64,000 nucleotides of DNA from JAEZBP01 sp963832725 (lineage in GTDB: Bacteria; Myxococcota_A; Polyangia; Polyangiales; Sandaracinaceae), in the NCBI GenBank assembly GCA_963832725.1, contig CAWHVG010000006.1, positions 124,001-188,000 of the forward strand, in the 5' to 3' direction. The position numbers and the translations under genes are program-made. Under the pieces are notes generated by a model that did no database searches, was not told the origin of the DNA, and was given only the letters and a program-made list of their open reading frames with translations. Positions 27,115 to 36,605 of this stretch are shown here, piece by piece (within the stretch, counting starts at the first letter, position 1; each line of letters begins with the position of its first letter).

Positions 27115-27976
27115 ATGCGATTCATCGGACTGCTCATCCTCTTCGGCAGCGGATCCGTTCTCGCGGCCTGCTCGGACGGCAACCATCCACAGTGCGAGTC
27201 CATCTTCGATTGCCCACACGGCGCCGCGTGCGTGAACGGCACGTGCCAATCGACGAGCGCTGGAATGGACTTCGGAACGGGGGCGCCGACGGCGCGGTGA
27301 CGACGCCCGATTCCGGCGACGGGAGCCCGCGCGACGCGGCAGCGGTGGACGCGGCGGGACAGGCCGACGCCGGAACACCGGACGCCGGGAAACCCGACGC
27401 TGGCGCCTCCGACGCCGGAACACCCGACGCTGGCGCCTCCGACGCCGGAACACCCGACGCAAGCTGCGGCGAATGCGCTCCGGGAGCGACGGACAGCGCG
27501 GCGTGCGGCAACTGCGGTACCAAGACCCGCACCTGCACCAGCGCGTGCACCTGGTCGCTGTACGGCAGCTGCACCGGCGAAGGCACGTGCGCGCCGGGAA
27601 CCGTCGACCGCGCCATATGCCCGGATTGCGGCCACAAGTCGCGTACTTGCAGCGCGGCGGCCGAGTGGAGCACCTGGTCGGCATGCACGGGCGGTGGGGA
27701 GTGCGTCTACGGGCTCGGCCAAACCCAAGCGTGCGGAAACTGCGGTACCCAGACCCGCACCTGCACCAGCTCGTGCACCTGGAGCATGTGGTCCCCCTGC
27801 AGCGGCGAGGGGGTGTGCACGCCCCAGACGGCAGCTGCTGCGGGGGTGATCGATATCGAACGTGCATGACCAACTGCGCCTGGCCGAGCTCGTACACGTG
27901 CGACGGCGGCGTGGACTGCGGGCCGCAGCTCTGCTGCCCCACGGCCAGCCCGGTCTGCCAAGCCACGGCGTGCTGA
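27115..27976 (+). CDS. Cysteine-repeat surface lipoprotein, paralogue of 19777-20994, two frameshifts
   Basis: From ATG 27115 the signal peptide ends in lipobox SVLAAC, followed by CESIFDCPHGAACVNGTCQS, which matches the N-terminal module of the 19.8-kb paralogue. After a one-base gap (five G at 27279-27283; six restore the frame) the DAGTPDAG linker and three to four cysteine repeats follow (CGNCGTKTRTCTSACTW). A second gap (four C at 27822-27825; five restore it) leads into CCGGDRYRTCMTNCAW and the end at TGA 27974-27976. Both shifts are homopolymer-type, so the gene may be intact in the organism. It has fewer repeats than its paralogue. The VgrG gene begins 51 bp downstream. Confidence 0.65.
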
Positions 27977-28027
27977 GCGCGCGCGAGCCCCACTCCCGAC
28001 AACGGAAGCAACGGAAGCCCGAAAGAC

Positions 28028-30140
28028 ATGGAAACACGACGTCGCGTCGAAGCACGGTTCGAGGCCGACCGCTGGAGGGGTACGGAATGGCGGGTCACAG
28101 GAGCGACCCTGCGCGAGCGATTGAACGAGCCCTTCACGCTCGACGTCGACGTCGCGAACGACGAGCCCGAGGCGGACGCATCGCCGCTCCTCGGCTCCTC
28201 GTGCGTGCTGACCCTCTTCCGGCGCGAGGTGAGCCTGCGCGTCTGCGGCGTCGTCACTCACGTGCGGGAGGGGACGGACCCGAACCACAACACCTACGCG
28301 AGGCTGCGCGTGGAGCCTGCGCTCTCCGCGCTCCGCTACCGCTCGGACACGCGCATCTTCCAGAACATGAGCGTGCCGGAGATCCTCACGGAGGTACTCG
28401 GCGCCGACCTCGGCGTCTTCGGGCGCGCGGTCGAATCCCGCCTGGACGGGAGCTATCCGGAGCGGGAGTACACGGTCCAGTATCGAGAGACCGACTTCGA
28501 GTTCGTCCATCGACTGATGGAGGAAGAAGGGATCGGGTACACGTTCGACCACGAAGGCCCCCGCGACGTGGTGGTGCTCTTCGATCGGCCGGCGCACCTG
28601 AGCCCGCTCGAAGGCGAGGACGGCTCCACGCTTCACTACGTCGGCCGCGAAGACGCCGAGCTCGACGCATCCGAGGGGATCAGCCGCTTCGAGCGCGTCT
28701 CCAGCGTCCGGCCGAACCGCGTCGCGACCCGCCACTTCGACTGGACCCACCCGTCGGTGCCGATGACCGGCGAGTCGCAGGCCGAGGACCCCTCGGGGCC
28801 GGTGCTCGAGACCTACGTGCACGACGCGCCGCTGACGTTTCATGCATTCGACCACACCTACGGCGCCCACAACGCGAATGACCAGCTCCGGCTGCACACG
28901 GAGCTCGCGCGTCGCGATGCGCGCTCGTGCGATGGCACCGGCTCGGCGTTGGGCATGCGCGCGGGACGCTCGTTCGACCTGGCGCGGCACCCGCGGGTGG
29001 AGCTCGACGGTGACTGGTCTATCGTGGAAGCCGAGCACCGCTATCGGTCCCACGTCGGCCATTCCGACTCGGCTCTGGCCTACGTGAACCGCTTCACCTG
29101 CCTGCCGGCGAACGTTCCCTGGCGCCCGGATCGCACGCGCCGCCGGCCCAACATCTCCGGCGTCCAGACCGCGATGGTGGTCGGTCCGGCCGGCGAGGAG
29201 CTCCACACCGACCCGCATGGGCGCATCAAGGTGCAGTTCCACTGGGACCGACTCGGGACCGGCGATGACAAGAGCTCCTGCTGGATCCGGGTGATGCAGT
29301 CGATGGGAGGTCCGGGTTGGGGCTTCTCGTTCATCCCTCGGATCGGCATGGAGGTCGCAGTCAGCTTCATGGAGGGCGACCCCGACCGGCCGCTGGTCAC
29401 GGGTGTCGTCTACAACGGCGAGAGCCCGCCCCCCTACGACTATCCGGCCGAGAAGACCCGCACCACGATCAAGACCAACTCGTCTCCTGGCGGCGGCGGG
29501 CACAACGAGTTTCGGTTCGAGGATCGCGCTGGCGAAGAGGAGCTCTACCTCCAGGGCCAAAAGGACTGGAACACACTAATCAAGCACGACCACAACCGGA
29601 CGGTGGGCCGCCACGAGACGCAGCACGTCGAGATCGACCGGGCCCGGAACGTCGGGAACAATGAAACCGTCACCATCGGGAACAGCCGAACCAAGCAGGT
29701 CGCGGTGGACGAGCACCACGTCGTCGGGAACAGCCGCACCCGCCACGTGGCGAACACCGAGTCCGTCAGCGTCGGCGTCGGTCGGAGCCACAACGTGGGC
29801 AACGACGAGACGATTTCGGTCGGCAACAACGTCGCGCACTCGATCGGCTCGCACTTGCACAAACCATCGGAAAGACGCTCTCGCAGAACGTGGGGCTCGG
29901 AGCTGCGGTCACCGTCGGGTTGGATCACATGCTCAATGTGGGGCATTCTTCCGTGAAGAACGTGGTCGCCGATGAAGTAAAGAAGATCGGCGGCGATGTC
30001 GCAAAGCAGGTCGGCGCAAACCTCACCCACAAGATCGGGAAAGACCTCCTTCACAAGAGCAAACTGAACCGCAGCGTGACGGTTGGCGCCAACGACACGC
30101 TGAAGGTCGGCGCGATCTCACAATCGAACGGTGGGCACGA
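28028..30140 (+). CDS. vgrG: Type VI secretion tip protein VgrG, one frameshift near its C-terminus
   Basis: From ATG 28028 the product has the gp27-like head (RLNEPFTLDVDV, RVCGVVTHVREG, YPEREYTVQYRETDFEFVHR, LMEEEGIGYTF) and the gp5-like OB-fold/needle region (HTDPHGRIKVQFHWDR, SCWIRVMQSMGGPGWGFSFI, RIGMEVAVSFMEGDPDRP). A long series of V-G-N-N-E-T/V-G-N-S-R-T repeats builds the beta-helical spike. The first frame ends at 29956. Adding one A to the run at 29861-29863 joins HSIGSHLHK to TIGKTLSQNVGLGAAV and extends the spike to about 30140, where it runs into the DUF2169 remnant. VgrG caps the Hcp tube and carries effectors. Confidence 0.85.
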
Positions 30141-30149
30141 TGTTGTCCA

Positions 30150-30809
30150 CGGTGGAGGCTCGACGGTGGCGAGGACGCGTACCTCGCGAAAGAGGACAAC
30201 CCCGCAGGATGCGCCTGGCTCCCCGACGAGAGGGCGTCACGGACGCTCTCGAAGGAGGCACGTCCCTACGTCGAAGCGCAGGTGCAGGCGCTCGAGCGCA
30301 TCCAAGCCCCCCAGATCGAACGTCCCGACGAGCCAATCGGAGCACCCCGGCAAGACTCGGCCGCCCAAGGCTTCGGCCCCCTTCCCCGCTGGTGGGCCCC
30401 GCGTACCCGCTACGTCGGAACCCTCGATGCCCGTTGGCAGCAGGAGCGCTGCCCCTGCCTCCCTGACGACTTCGATCTCCGATTCTATCAATGCGCGCAT
30501 CCCGACATGATCACCCCGGAGTATCTACGTGGGGACGAGCGCATCACGCTGTCCGGCGTGCTGCCCGAGGGCCCAGTCACCATGTGGCTCCCGGGCCGCC
30601 GGATCCTCGTCGGATTCGAGCGCGAGAGCGGGGAGACAGACGGGGGACGGCTCGAGCTCGACACGGTCGCGATCGACCTGAATCGGCGGCCAGTGTCGCT
30701 CGTCTGGCGTGGCGCGTTCCAAACCCGCGATCCCGTCGCGGTCCTGGCGGTGCGCATGGTGGAGCTCGGAAGGGGCGTTCCCGAGGAGGATGTCACGCAT
30801 GTCCAGTAA
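30150..30809 (+). pseudogene. DUF2169-type T6SS adaptor, C-terminal half
   Basis: Protein-like sequence starts near GGEDAYLAKEDNPAGCAW and runs through AAQGFGPLPRWWAPRTRYVG, TLDARWQQERCPCLPDDFDL and FYQCAHPDMITPEYLRGDER to EEDVTHVQ. The order 'GFGPI.R.W.PR...AGTYD..W...R.P..P.DFD..F...A..D' is the C-terminal half of DUF2169 proteins, accessory factors that load effectors onto VgrG. The N-terminal half is missing; its place is taken by the spike end of VgrG, suggesting an internal deletion joining the two genes. Its last codons overlap the start of the PAAR-like effector (ATG 30799 inside the TAA at 30807-30809), so the two are translationally coupled. Confidence 0.65.
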
Positions 30810-31761
30810 GACCGTGCCGCACGGCGCCGACGCCCACAGCCAGTGGATCGCCGTCGCCACCGATCCGGACTTCTGCCACGTCGGAGGGAAGTTGATCCCC
30901 TTCCATACGGTTGCCTGGCTGGCCAACTGCGATTCGGCCAACCATGAAGCAAGGTTTGTCGCGAGAAACCACCACGTCTACCGTAACGACAACAAGATCC
31001 AAACCGCACAGGGTAATGCAGGGAAGGGGATTCTATCATCCGTTTACCTCAAAGGCGGCTTCGTGATGGTGGCTGTGCCACCGTCCGACAGTAGCGTGGC
31101 CGTCGGCGGCCGGCCGATGGCGCACAACCTGAGCGACTGTATCCTCAACACGAACGTGTCGGGCGTCGGGGACGCTCCTGGCAAAGTGTATACAATGGCG
31201 GCGGGTATCGCCAAGGCACTCGAAGCCGCTCATGAGGCAGCCGAACATATCAAGGATGCCTTGGAGGCGGCCGAGGTAGCCAAGAAGATACACTTTGGCC
31301 CCAAGGACGTGATTGGACGGTATAAGGCAAAACGGTTGTCCACCCTACGCGGCCGCGTAAGTATCAATAAAAACCACTCCCTAAAAGCCACCAAACCCTC
31401 CAAGCAGTTAGGTCGTCTGGCGGAGAAATTGAAGGGGCCCATCGCCATTTTGGGGGCTGGCGCTGATAGCGCTGAACAGTGGAACGAAGACGACGCCGAA
31501 CAGCCGGGGATGTCGACGAGCGAGCACGTTGCCCGCGCAGCGGTGGCCGGGTCCGTGAAAACGGTGGGCGCCTTGGCGGGGGCCGAGGCCGGCGCCGAGA
31601 CCGGGGCTGCAACAGAAGCGTTCTTCAGCCCGGTCGGGGCGGTCGTCGGCGGCTTCATCGGCGGCATCTGGGGCGCGTGGCTCGGTCACACGGCAGCCGC
31701 TGCCGCGACCGACAAGGCGCTGAAGACCCATTTGTTCGGTGGGAGTGGAGGCGAGGGCTGA
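30799..31761 (+). CDS. PAAR-like (DUF4150) T6SS effector
   Basis: A 320-residue protein from ATG 30799. The N-terminal 110 residues (VATDPDFCHVGGKLIPFHTV, VYLKGGFVMVAVPPSDSS, MAHNLSDCILNTNVSGVGDA) fit the DUF4150/PAAR-like fold that sharpens the VgrG spike. The middle (KALEAAHEAAEHIKDALEAA, KKIHFGPKDVIGRY) is helical and basic. The C-terminus (FFSPVGAVVGGFIGGIWGAW) is a glycine-zipper membrane segment, so a membrane-inserting activity is conceivable. Codon use in about 31200-31500 is visibly more A/T-rich than in its neighbours, as expected of an exchangeable effector domain. No immunity gene is evident downstream. Confidence 0.7.
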   Translation: MSSKTVPHGADAHSQWIAVATDPDFCHVGGKLIPFHTVAWLANCDSANHEARFVARNHHVYRNDNKIQTAQGNAGKGILSSVYLKGGFVMVAVPPSDSSVAVGGRPMAHNLSDCILNTNVSGVGDAPGKVYTMAAGIAKALEAAHEAAEHIKDALEAAEVAKKIHFGPKDVIGRYKAKRLSTLRGRVSINKNHSLKATKPSKQLGRLAEKLKGPIAILGAGADSAEQWNEDDAEQPGMSTSEHVARAAVAGSVKTVGALAGAEAGAETGAATEAFFSPVGAVVGGFIGGIWGAWLGHTAAAAATDKALKTHLFGGSGGEG

Positions 31762-32056
31762 CAGCCCGTTCTCCGTATCTCGCTAGTCGTCTGTCAGGCG
31801 GAAGATGCGAATCCCATTGCACTCCGAATTGACTACGACTCAGTACTTCGGCGAACTTCAGAACACCGGCCGCAAAGTCAGTCTCCCGTCGTCCGTGCCT
31901 CCCCGTGGCGCCTTACGGCCGGACCCGTTGGACCTCGAGCTGAATGCTCGAACGGACCGCGGCTCAGGGGTGCCGGCAGAGGCAGAGCGTACCAATCGGG
32001 CCCAGCTTGGTCGGTCGAGAAGCGCTCACGGCGGGGAGGACCGGAGCGAACCGCCC
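31762..32056. other. Short gap with a possible truncated small ORF
   Basis: After the effector stop, a plus-strand frame from ATG 31805 starts MRIPLHSELTTTQYFGELQN but loses protein character after about 33 residues. It sits where an immunity gene would be expected, so it may be the stump of one. Evidence is thin. Confidence 0.25.
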
Positions 32057-33415
32057 TCAGCTCGCGAGCGCGATGGCGGTGAGCGTGGCGGCGCCCAGGA
32101 TGAGGAACGCGACGACGGCGACCGCGATCCACACGAGGGGTGAAGGGCTGCCGTCCGAACGCACACTCCCGCGGTGCACCGGCGGGGCTTCGTGGCGAAC
32201 GGGGGCGGAGGACGCTCGATCGGGCCCGGCGAACGACGCGTTCGCAGCCGGCTGGGGGTACGTCGCAGGGGACATGACCATCGTCGGGGGCGTCGCGCCC
32301 GCGTGCTCGGCTCCGAAGAACTGAGGGTCGAACTCCGTCGGAGCGTCGTCGAAGCCCGCCGATTCCACCCAGCGCTCCGGCTCGGGCGGCCCGGCCGACG
32401 GTGCGGCGATGGCGGACGCCAAATCGCGGACGGTCGGAGGCCCGACGGCCTTCGGTGCCGGCGCCGGCGGCGCGGCTTCGGGCAGCACCACGCGTTCGGC
32501 GGGCGAGGGCTGCGAGACATGGGGGGCTGGGGGCGCGGGCGCCGTCTCGCCGGGAAAGAAGAGGCTCCGCAGCGCGTCGTGCCGGTCCTCCTCGTCGGGC
32601 GCGGCGATCCGGGAGAGCTCCGCGGCCACCTTCGCCGCGTCCGGCCGGTCGCCCGGTGCGGTCGAGAGCATCGCGTGCACCAGCTCGCGCAGCTGGTCGG
32701 GGACGTCGGGCGCGCTCGCCTCGACGGGATCGAAGCTGCCCATGGAGAGCGCGAGCGTGATGCCCAAGGGGCTCGGCGCGTCGAAGGGGAACTTCCCGGT
32801 CAAGAGCCGGTAGAGCATGCTGCCGAGCGCGAACACGTCGGTCGCCGCCGTCGCGCCGGGCGTATCGACCTGCTCGGGCGCCATGTGCATCACGACGAAG
32901 CCGAGGAACTGCGAATAGCTGTTCGCGAGCGTGCCGCCCAGGGCCGCGATCGCGAAGTCGGTCAGGACGGGCCGGCCGGTCCGCAAGACGAAGATGGAAT
33001 CGAGCCCCACGCCGCCGTGCACTAGGGACGCAGCATGCGCGGCGGCGAGCGCCCGCGCGATGTCGACGGCAAGCGCTGCCGCGAGCGGTACGTCGAGCAT
33101 GTCCGGCGCGCTCTCGATCCACGACGAGAGCGTCACCCCGTCGAGCGCGTCGACGGCCGCGAAGCACGGCGGCCCGCTCGACCACACGCGCGGCACCGCG
33201 AGCGAGGGATGATCCAACTGCGCGGCGGCCGCCGCGGCGGCCTCGAAGGCGCTCCGCGCTTCGTGCGGCATCTCCTCGGCGAACACGAGAACGCGAGCCC
33301 GCATCGTGCGCCCGTCGGGATGGACCGCTTCCACGGATGGCATCGCCGGATCGGAGCCGAGGGTGCGCTCGACGCGGAGCTCCCCGAGGCTCTTCACGAA
33401 GGGTTCGTCAGTCAT
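32057..33415 (-). CDS. Ser/Thr pseudokinase with C-terminal TM segment
   Basis: From ATG 33415 (MTDEPFVKSLGELRV) about 270 residues keep the two-lobed kinase layout (ALAAAHAASLVHGGVGLDSI, VLTDFAIAALGG, MAPEQVDTPGATAATDVFAL, GSMLYRLLTGKFPF). However, the catalytic loop reads HGGVGLDS instead of HRDxxPxN, DFG is DFA, the VAIK lysine is absent (RARVLVF) and there is no glycine loop. It is therefore predicted not to transfer phosphate. A Pro/Ala-rich linker leads to a TM helix (LVWIAVAVVAFLILGAATLT) at the very end. It could act as an allosteric partner or receptor for the active kinases nearby. ATG 33415 is preferred to the upstream ATG because the preceding residues are not conserved-looking. 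Confidence 0.85.
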   Translation of the reverse strand: MTDEPFVKSLGELRVERTLGSDPAMPSVEAVHPDGRTMRARVLVFAEEMPHEARSAFEAAAAAAAQLDHPSLAVPRVWSSGPPCFAAVDALDGVTLSSWIESAPDMLDVPLAAALAVDIARALAAAHAASLVHGGVGLDSIFVLRTGRPVLTDFAIAALGGTLANSYSQFLGFVVMHMAPEQVDTPGATAATDVFALGSMLYRLLTGKFPFDAPSPLGITLALSMGSFDPVEASAPDVPDQLRELVHAMLSTAPGDRPDAAKVAAELSRIAAPDEEDRHDALRSLFFPGETAPAPPAPHVSQPSPAERVVLPEAAPPAPAPKAVGPPTVRDLASAIAAPSAGPPEPERWVESAGFDDAPTEFDPQFFGAEHAGATPPTMVMSPATYPQPAANASFAGPDRASSAPVRHEAPPVHRGSVRSDGSPSPLVWIAVAVVAFLILGAATLTAIALAS

Positions 33416-33469
33416 CGCGCTTCCCTGCGCACCCAAGAGCGGGGCCGCAGAGCCTCCCTTCGGGCCCGT

Positions 33470-33889
33470 TCATGGCGGACCCGCGTCGCCCAGCTGGCAG
33501 GAGCCGTCGTTGCACATCGGGCAGATGGGGTTGCTCGGCGCCACCGCCGTGACATCGACGATGACGGAACCGTCCGATGTCGGGAGCGTCGCCTCCCGGC
33601 ATCCGTCACCCACGACGGCGCACGAGGCGTCGAGCGCTTCGATCTCGAACCCCCACGTCCCCGGCTGCAGCGACAGAGGCGAGACAGGCGGCGCGCCTCC
33701 GAGGGGGAAACGGTACGTGGCCACCCGGGTCCCCGCGCAACCGTCCATGCGGATGTGGGCCTGAAGCCCGCGGGTGGCGGCGCGGGTGCCAGCGTCGAGG
33801 CGAAAGTCCCACGCCAGATCGTGAGGCCGGCAGCCCGCGACCGACGAGGCGATCAGGAGGGTGAGCAGCGTGGTTCGGCTCGCCGTCAT
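33470..33889 (-). CDS. Small lipoprotein
   Basis: A 139-residue protein starting MTASRTTLLTLLIASSVAGC, an ideal signal peptide with lipobox SVAGC. The mature part is beta-rich (VATYRFPLGG, PGTWGFEIEALDASC) with several cysteines, ending with a CPMCNDGSC segment that could be a metal or disulfide loop. Its start codon overlaps the stop of the upstream gene (ATGA at 33886-33889), showing translational coupling in an operon. The partner is a membrane protein with a helical periplasmic domain. No family recognised. Both genes are divergent from a Ser/Thr kinase. Confidence 0.7.
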   Translation of the reverse strand: MTASRTTLLTLLIASSVAGCRPHDLAWDFRLDAGTRAATRGLQAHIRMDGCAGTRVATYRFPLGGAPPVSPLSLQPGTWGFEIEALDASCAVVGDGCREATLPTSDGSVIVDVTAVAPSNPICPMCNDGSCQLGDAGPP

Positions 33890-34683
33890 GGGATCTCCAT
33901 CGGGATGCCGGGCTGGGTCACGTCGCTCGTCGTGGTGAAGAAGATGGTGAGCACGACCGCGATCGCGACCGCCACGCCGGCGCCGATGCCCAGACCGATC
34001 CAGAGCGGTGTGTCGTCGCCGCCGCTGGCCGCGACCGGCGCGAGGACGGCGCTCCCGACGGTGCGCGGCTCCGTCGCCGTTCCGAGCCGCGCGACCACGG
34101 CGCCTCCCCAGCTCACCGCCTCCACCGCGTAGCGGAGCTCGCCGCTCCCCGGGATCACGGCGACGGGGCCTTCGTAGGTCTGAACATCACCGTCACGCAA
34201 TGCCAATACGCGCACGGACCGCACGAGGTTCGCCGGGTCCCCGCTGACGCGGCAGCGGACCTCGAAACCGTTTGGCGTGGTCGAGGCTTCGGCCTGCAAC
34301 GAGAGCGGCGACGAGGACGCGCGAACCTCGCTCGCGAGCCGCGAGAAGGAAGGCGGAGCCTCCTCGCCGAACGTCGCGTCGGGATCGATCGCGAAGAGGG
34401 CCTGCAGATCCGCGCGCGCGCCGGCGGTGTCCCGCAACGCATTGCGGGCCAGAGCGCGGTCTCCGAGCAAGCGCACGAGGGAATCGCGGTCCAGGCCAGT
34501 GTCGGCGGCCGCCAGCTGGTCGTAGAGGCGCACCGCCTCCGCGAAGCGCGCCGCGTCCAGCTCGGCTCGCGCCGCCGCCAGCGGATCTCGAGCGTATTGA
34601 GCGGCCGCGGGATGCGCTGCCGCAGCGAGCGAGAGAAGCAGCGCGCCCAACGCGAACCGATCTCCCGCAAATCGCGTACCCAT
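33886..34683 (-). CDS. Exported helical protein with C-terminal TM helix
   Basis: A 265-residue protein from ATG 34683. The signal peptide (FALGALLLSLAAAAHPAAAQ) precedes TPR-like helices (AELDAARFAEAVRLYDQLAA, ALARNALRDTAGARADLQAL). A beta-sandwich-like region (FEVRCRVSGDPANLVRSVRV) follows, and then a C-terminal membrane helix (LWIGLGIGAGVAVAIAVVLT). This layout is frequent in Myxococcota next to Ser/Thr kinase genes with PEGA-like ectodomains, as with the divergent gene at 34735. It overlaps the next gene by four bases. The 51-bp gap to the kinase gene must contain both promoters. Confidence 0.7.
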   Translation of the reverse strand: MGTRFAGDRFALGALLLSLAAAAHPAAAQYARDPLAAARAELDAARFAEAVRLYDQLAAADTGLDRDSLVRLLGDRALARNALRDTAGARADLQALFAIDPDATFGEEAPPSFSRLASEVRASSSPLSLQAEASTTPNGFEVRCRVSGDPANLVRSVRVLALRDGDVQTYEGPVAVIPGSGELRYAVEAVSWGGAVVARLGTATEPRTVGSAVLAPVAASGGDDTPLWIGLGIGAGVAVAIAVVLTIFFTTTSDVTQPGIPMEIP

Positions 34684-34734
34684 CGGGGGGGATGCTATCA
34701 TCTCTCCCCTTCCGGTACAGTCATCCGCGTGTCC

Positions 34735-36528
34735 ATGCCCTCCGTCGACGGCGCTCCTGCCACCGATTCTGCTGCGACCTGCGGCCGCTATCGGCTCGTG
34801 CATCGTCTGGCGAGTGGCGGGATGGGTACGGTGTACCTCGCGCGCGTCGCCGGGCCGGGCGGGTTCGAGAAGCTCGTCGCGCTGAAACGCATCCACCCCC
34901 ACATGGCCAGCGATCGCCGCTTCATGTCGATGTTCCTCGACGAGGCACGCATCGCGGCGCGCATCCAGCACCCCAACGTGGGCAGCGTGATCGACTTCGG
35001 TGAGGCCAATGGCGCGTACTTCCTCACCATGCCGTTCATCTTCGGTGAGTCGCTCAACCGCGTCATCGGCACCGCCGCCCGTTTGAGGGAGGGTCCGGTG
35101 TGGGATCTCCTCCCGCTGGTCGCCGCCCGTGCCATCGCCGACGCCTGCGAGGGGCTTCACGCGGCGCACGAGCTGCGCGACGACACGGGCTGCGCGCTCG
35201 AGGTGGTGCACCGCGACGTCAGTCCCCAGAACCTGATGGTCGGCTACGACGGGGTGGTGCGGGTCCTCGACTTCGGCGTGGCGAGCGCACGGCACCGGCA
35301 CTACCAGACGAGCACGGGAGAGGTGAAGGGCAAGTTTGCCTACCTCGCGCCCGAGCAGATGGACGCGATGCCGGTGAACCGACGCGCCGACATCTGGTCG
35401 TTGGGCGTGGTGCTGTGGGAAGGGATCACCGGGCGGCGGCTCTTCGCGCGCGACACCATGGCGGGCACGGTGCGCGCCGTCACCTCGATGCCGATCCCGA
35501 AGCTGCGGGAGATCCGCCCCGACGCGCCGGAGGCGCTCCAGCCCATCGTCGACAAGGCGCTCGAGCGCGATCAGGAGCAGCGTTATTCGACCGCCCGCGA
35601 GATGGGGAAGGATCTCGCCACGTTCCTCGCACGCTCCGAGCGGTTCGTCGCCGCGCCCGACGTGGCGGAGTGGATGAGCCAGCTCTTTCCCGACGGCAGG
35701 CAAGCGAAGGAGCGACTCGTCGAGCAGACGCGAACGGGGAGCGTCTCCGAGCTGACAGAGGAGCACTCGCAGGAGACGTCCGCGGTGCTCGCGCGCGGGA
35801 GCGTCGATAGCACGGAGGCGTTGGCCCCGGGCTCGTTCCCCGGCGCGCGTGAGGTGGAACCGACGTCCATCGCGGAGGTGCATCGTCAGCCGGAGCGTTC
35901 GACGAGCCGGCTCCCCGTGCTGCTCGCGGGGATTGCCGTGATGGCGATGATGGGCGTCGGTGGCGCCGCAGTGGTGACCTGGTGGCTGCTCTCGCGCGGG
36001 TCGGAAGCCGCCCCTGTCGCGGCAGTGTCCGACGCCCCGAGCCCGCCCCCGATGGCATCCTCCGGGGAGACGGCCAGCGCACCGAGCCCGCCTCCGGCCG
36101 CTCCTCCCGAGGCCCCGTCGTCGCCCCAGCCACCACAGGCGACCCCCGCCCCCGTCTCCGCGCCCGAAGCAGAGGCCGAGCCCACGCTCGCGGCCGCTCC
36201 CGAAGCGGAGGCCGAGCCCGCGCCCGCGGAGGAAGCGCCACCGCGCGAACGCCGCTCGACGCGCCGTGCCGAGGCCCGCCGCCGCTCGTCACGGGCCGCT
36301 CATGGCTCCGGGCGGCTGACGGTCGCGACCCCGGGTGGCTGGGCCCTCGTGTTCCTCGGTCCCCGTCGTCTCGGAGAGGCGCCGGGCGTGTTCACCATTC
36401 CCGCCGGCGCCCAAACGATCTCGATCCAGCCCTTCGGGCGCGGCACGCGCGTCCGGCGCAGGGTCGTGGTCCGGGCAGACGGCGTCGCCCGTATCTCGGT
36501 GCCGGTCTCCGCGCACACGACGTTCTGA
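34735..36528 (+). CDS. Transmembrane Ser/Thr protein kinase with PEGA-like ectodomain
   Basis: A 597-residue kinase. It has a complete catalytic domain: SGGMGTVYLARV, VALKRIHPHMA, EARIAARIQHPN, HRDVSPQNLMV, LDFGVASA, APEQMDAMPVNRRADIWSLG. After an acidic juxtamembrane region comes a TM helix (LLAGIAVMAMMGVGGAAVVT, about residue 390), then a Pro/Ala/Glu-rich stalk with repeated APEAEAEP. The periplasmic end (LTVATPGGWALVFLGPRRLG, GVFTIPAGAQTISI) resembles a PEGA fold. ATG 34735 is used; a GTG six bases upstream is possible. It should sense the envelope and phosphorylate cytoplasmic targets. The paired small operon on the other strand may belong to the same system. Confidence 0.9.
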   Translation: MPSVDGAPATDSAATCGRYRLVHRLASGGMGTVYLARVAGPGGFEKLVALKRIHPHMASDRRFMSMFLDEARIAARIQHPNVGSVIDFGEANGAYFLTMPFIFGESLNRVIGTAARLREGPVWDLLPLVAARAIADACEGLHAAHELRDDTGCALEVVHRDVSPQNLMVGYDGVVRVLDFGVASARHRHYQTSTGEVKGKFAYLAPEQMDAMPVNRRADIWSLGVVLWEGITGRRLFARDTMAGTVRAVTSMPIPKLREIRPDAPEALQPIVDKALERDQEQRYSTAREMGKDLATFLARSERFVAAPDVAEWMSQLFPDGRQAKERLVEQTRTGSVSELTEEHSQETSAVLARGSVDSTEALAPGSFPGAREVEPTSIAEVHRQPERSTSRLPVLLAGIAVMAMMGVGGAAVVTWWLLSRGSEAAPVAAVSDAPSPPPMASSGETASAPSPPPAAPPEAPSSPQPPQATPAPVSAPEAEAEPTLAAAPEAEAEPAPAEEAPPRERRSTRRAEARRRSSRAAHGSGRLTVATPGGWALVFLGPRRLGEAPGVFTIPAGAQTISIQPFGRGTRVRRRVVVRADGVARISVPVSAHTTF

Positions 36529-36605
36529 GCCTGGTTCTGAGAAGCGCGGGTCGACGTGGCCCCATGTCGCGATCCTCGCCGTCTCTGCGGGACCTCGTCC
36601 GTCGG

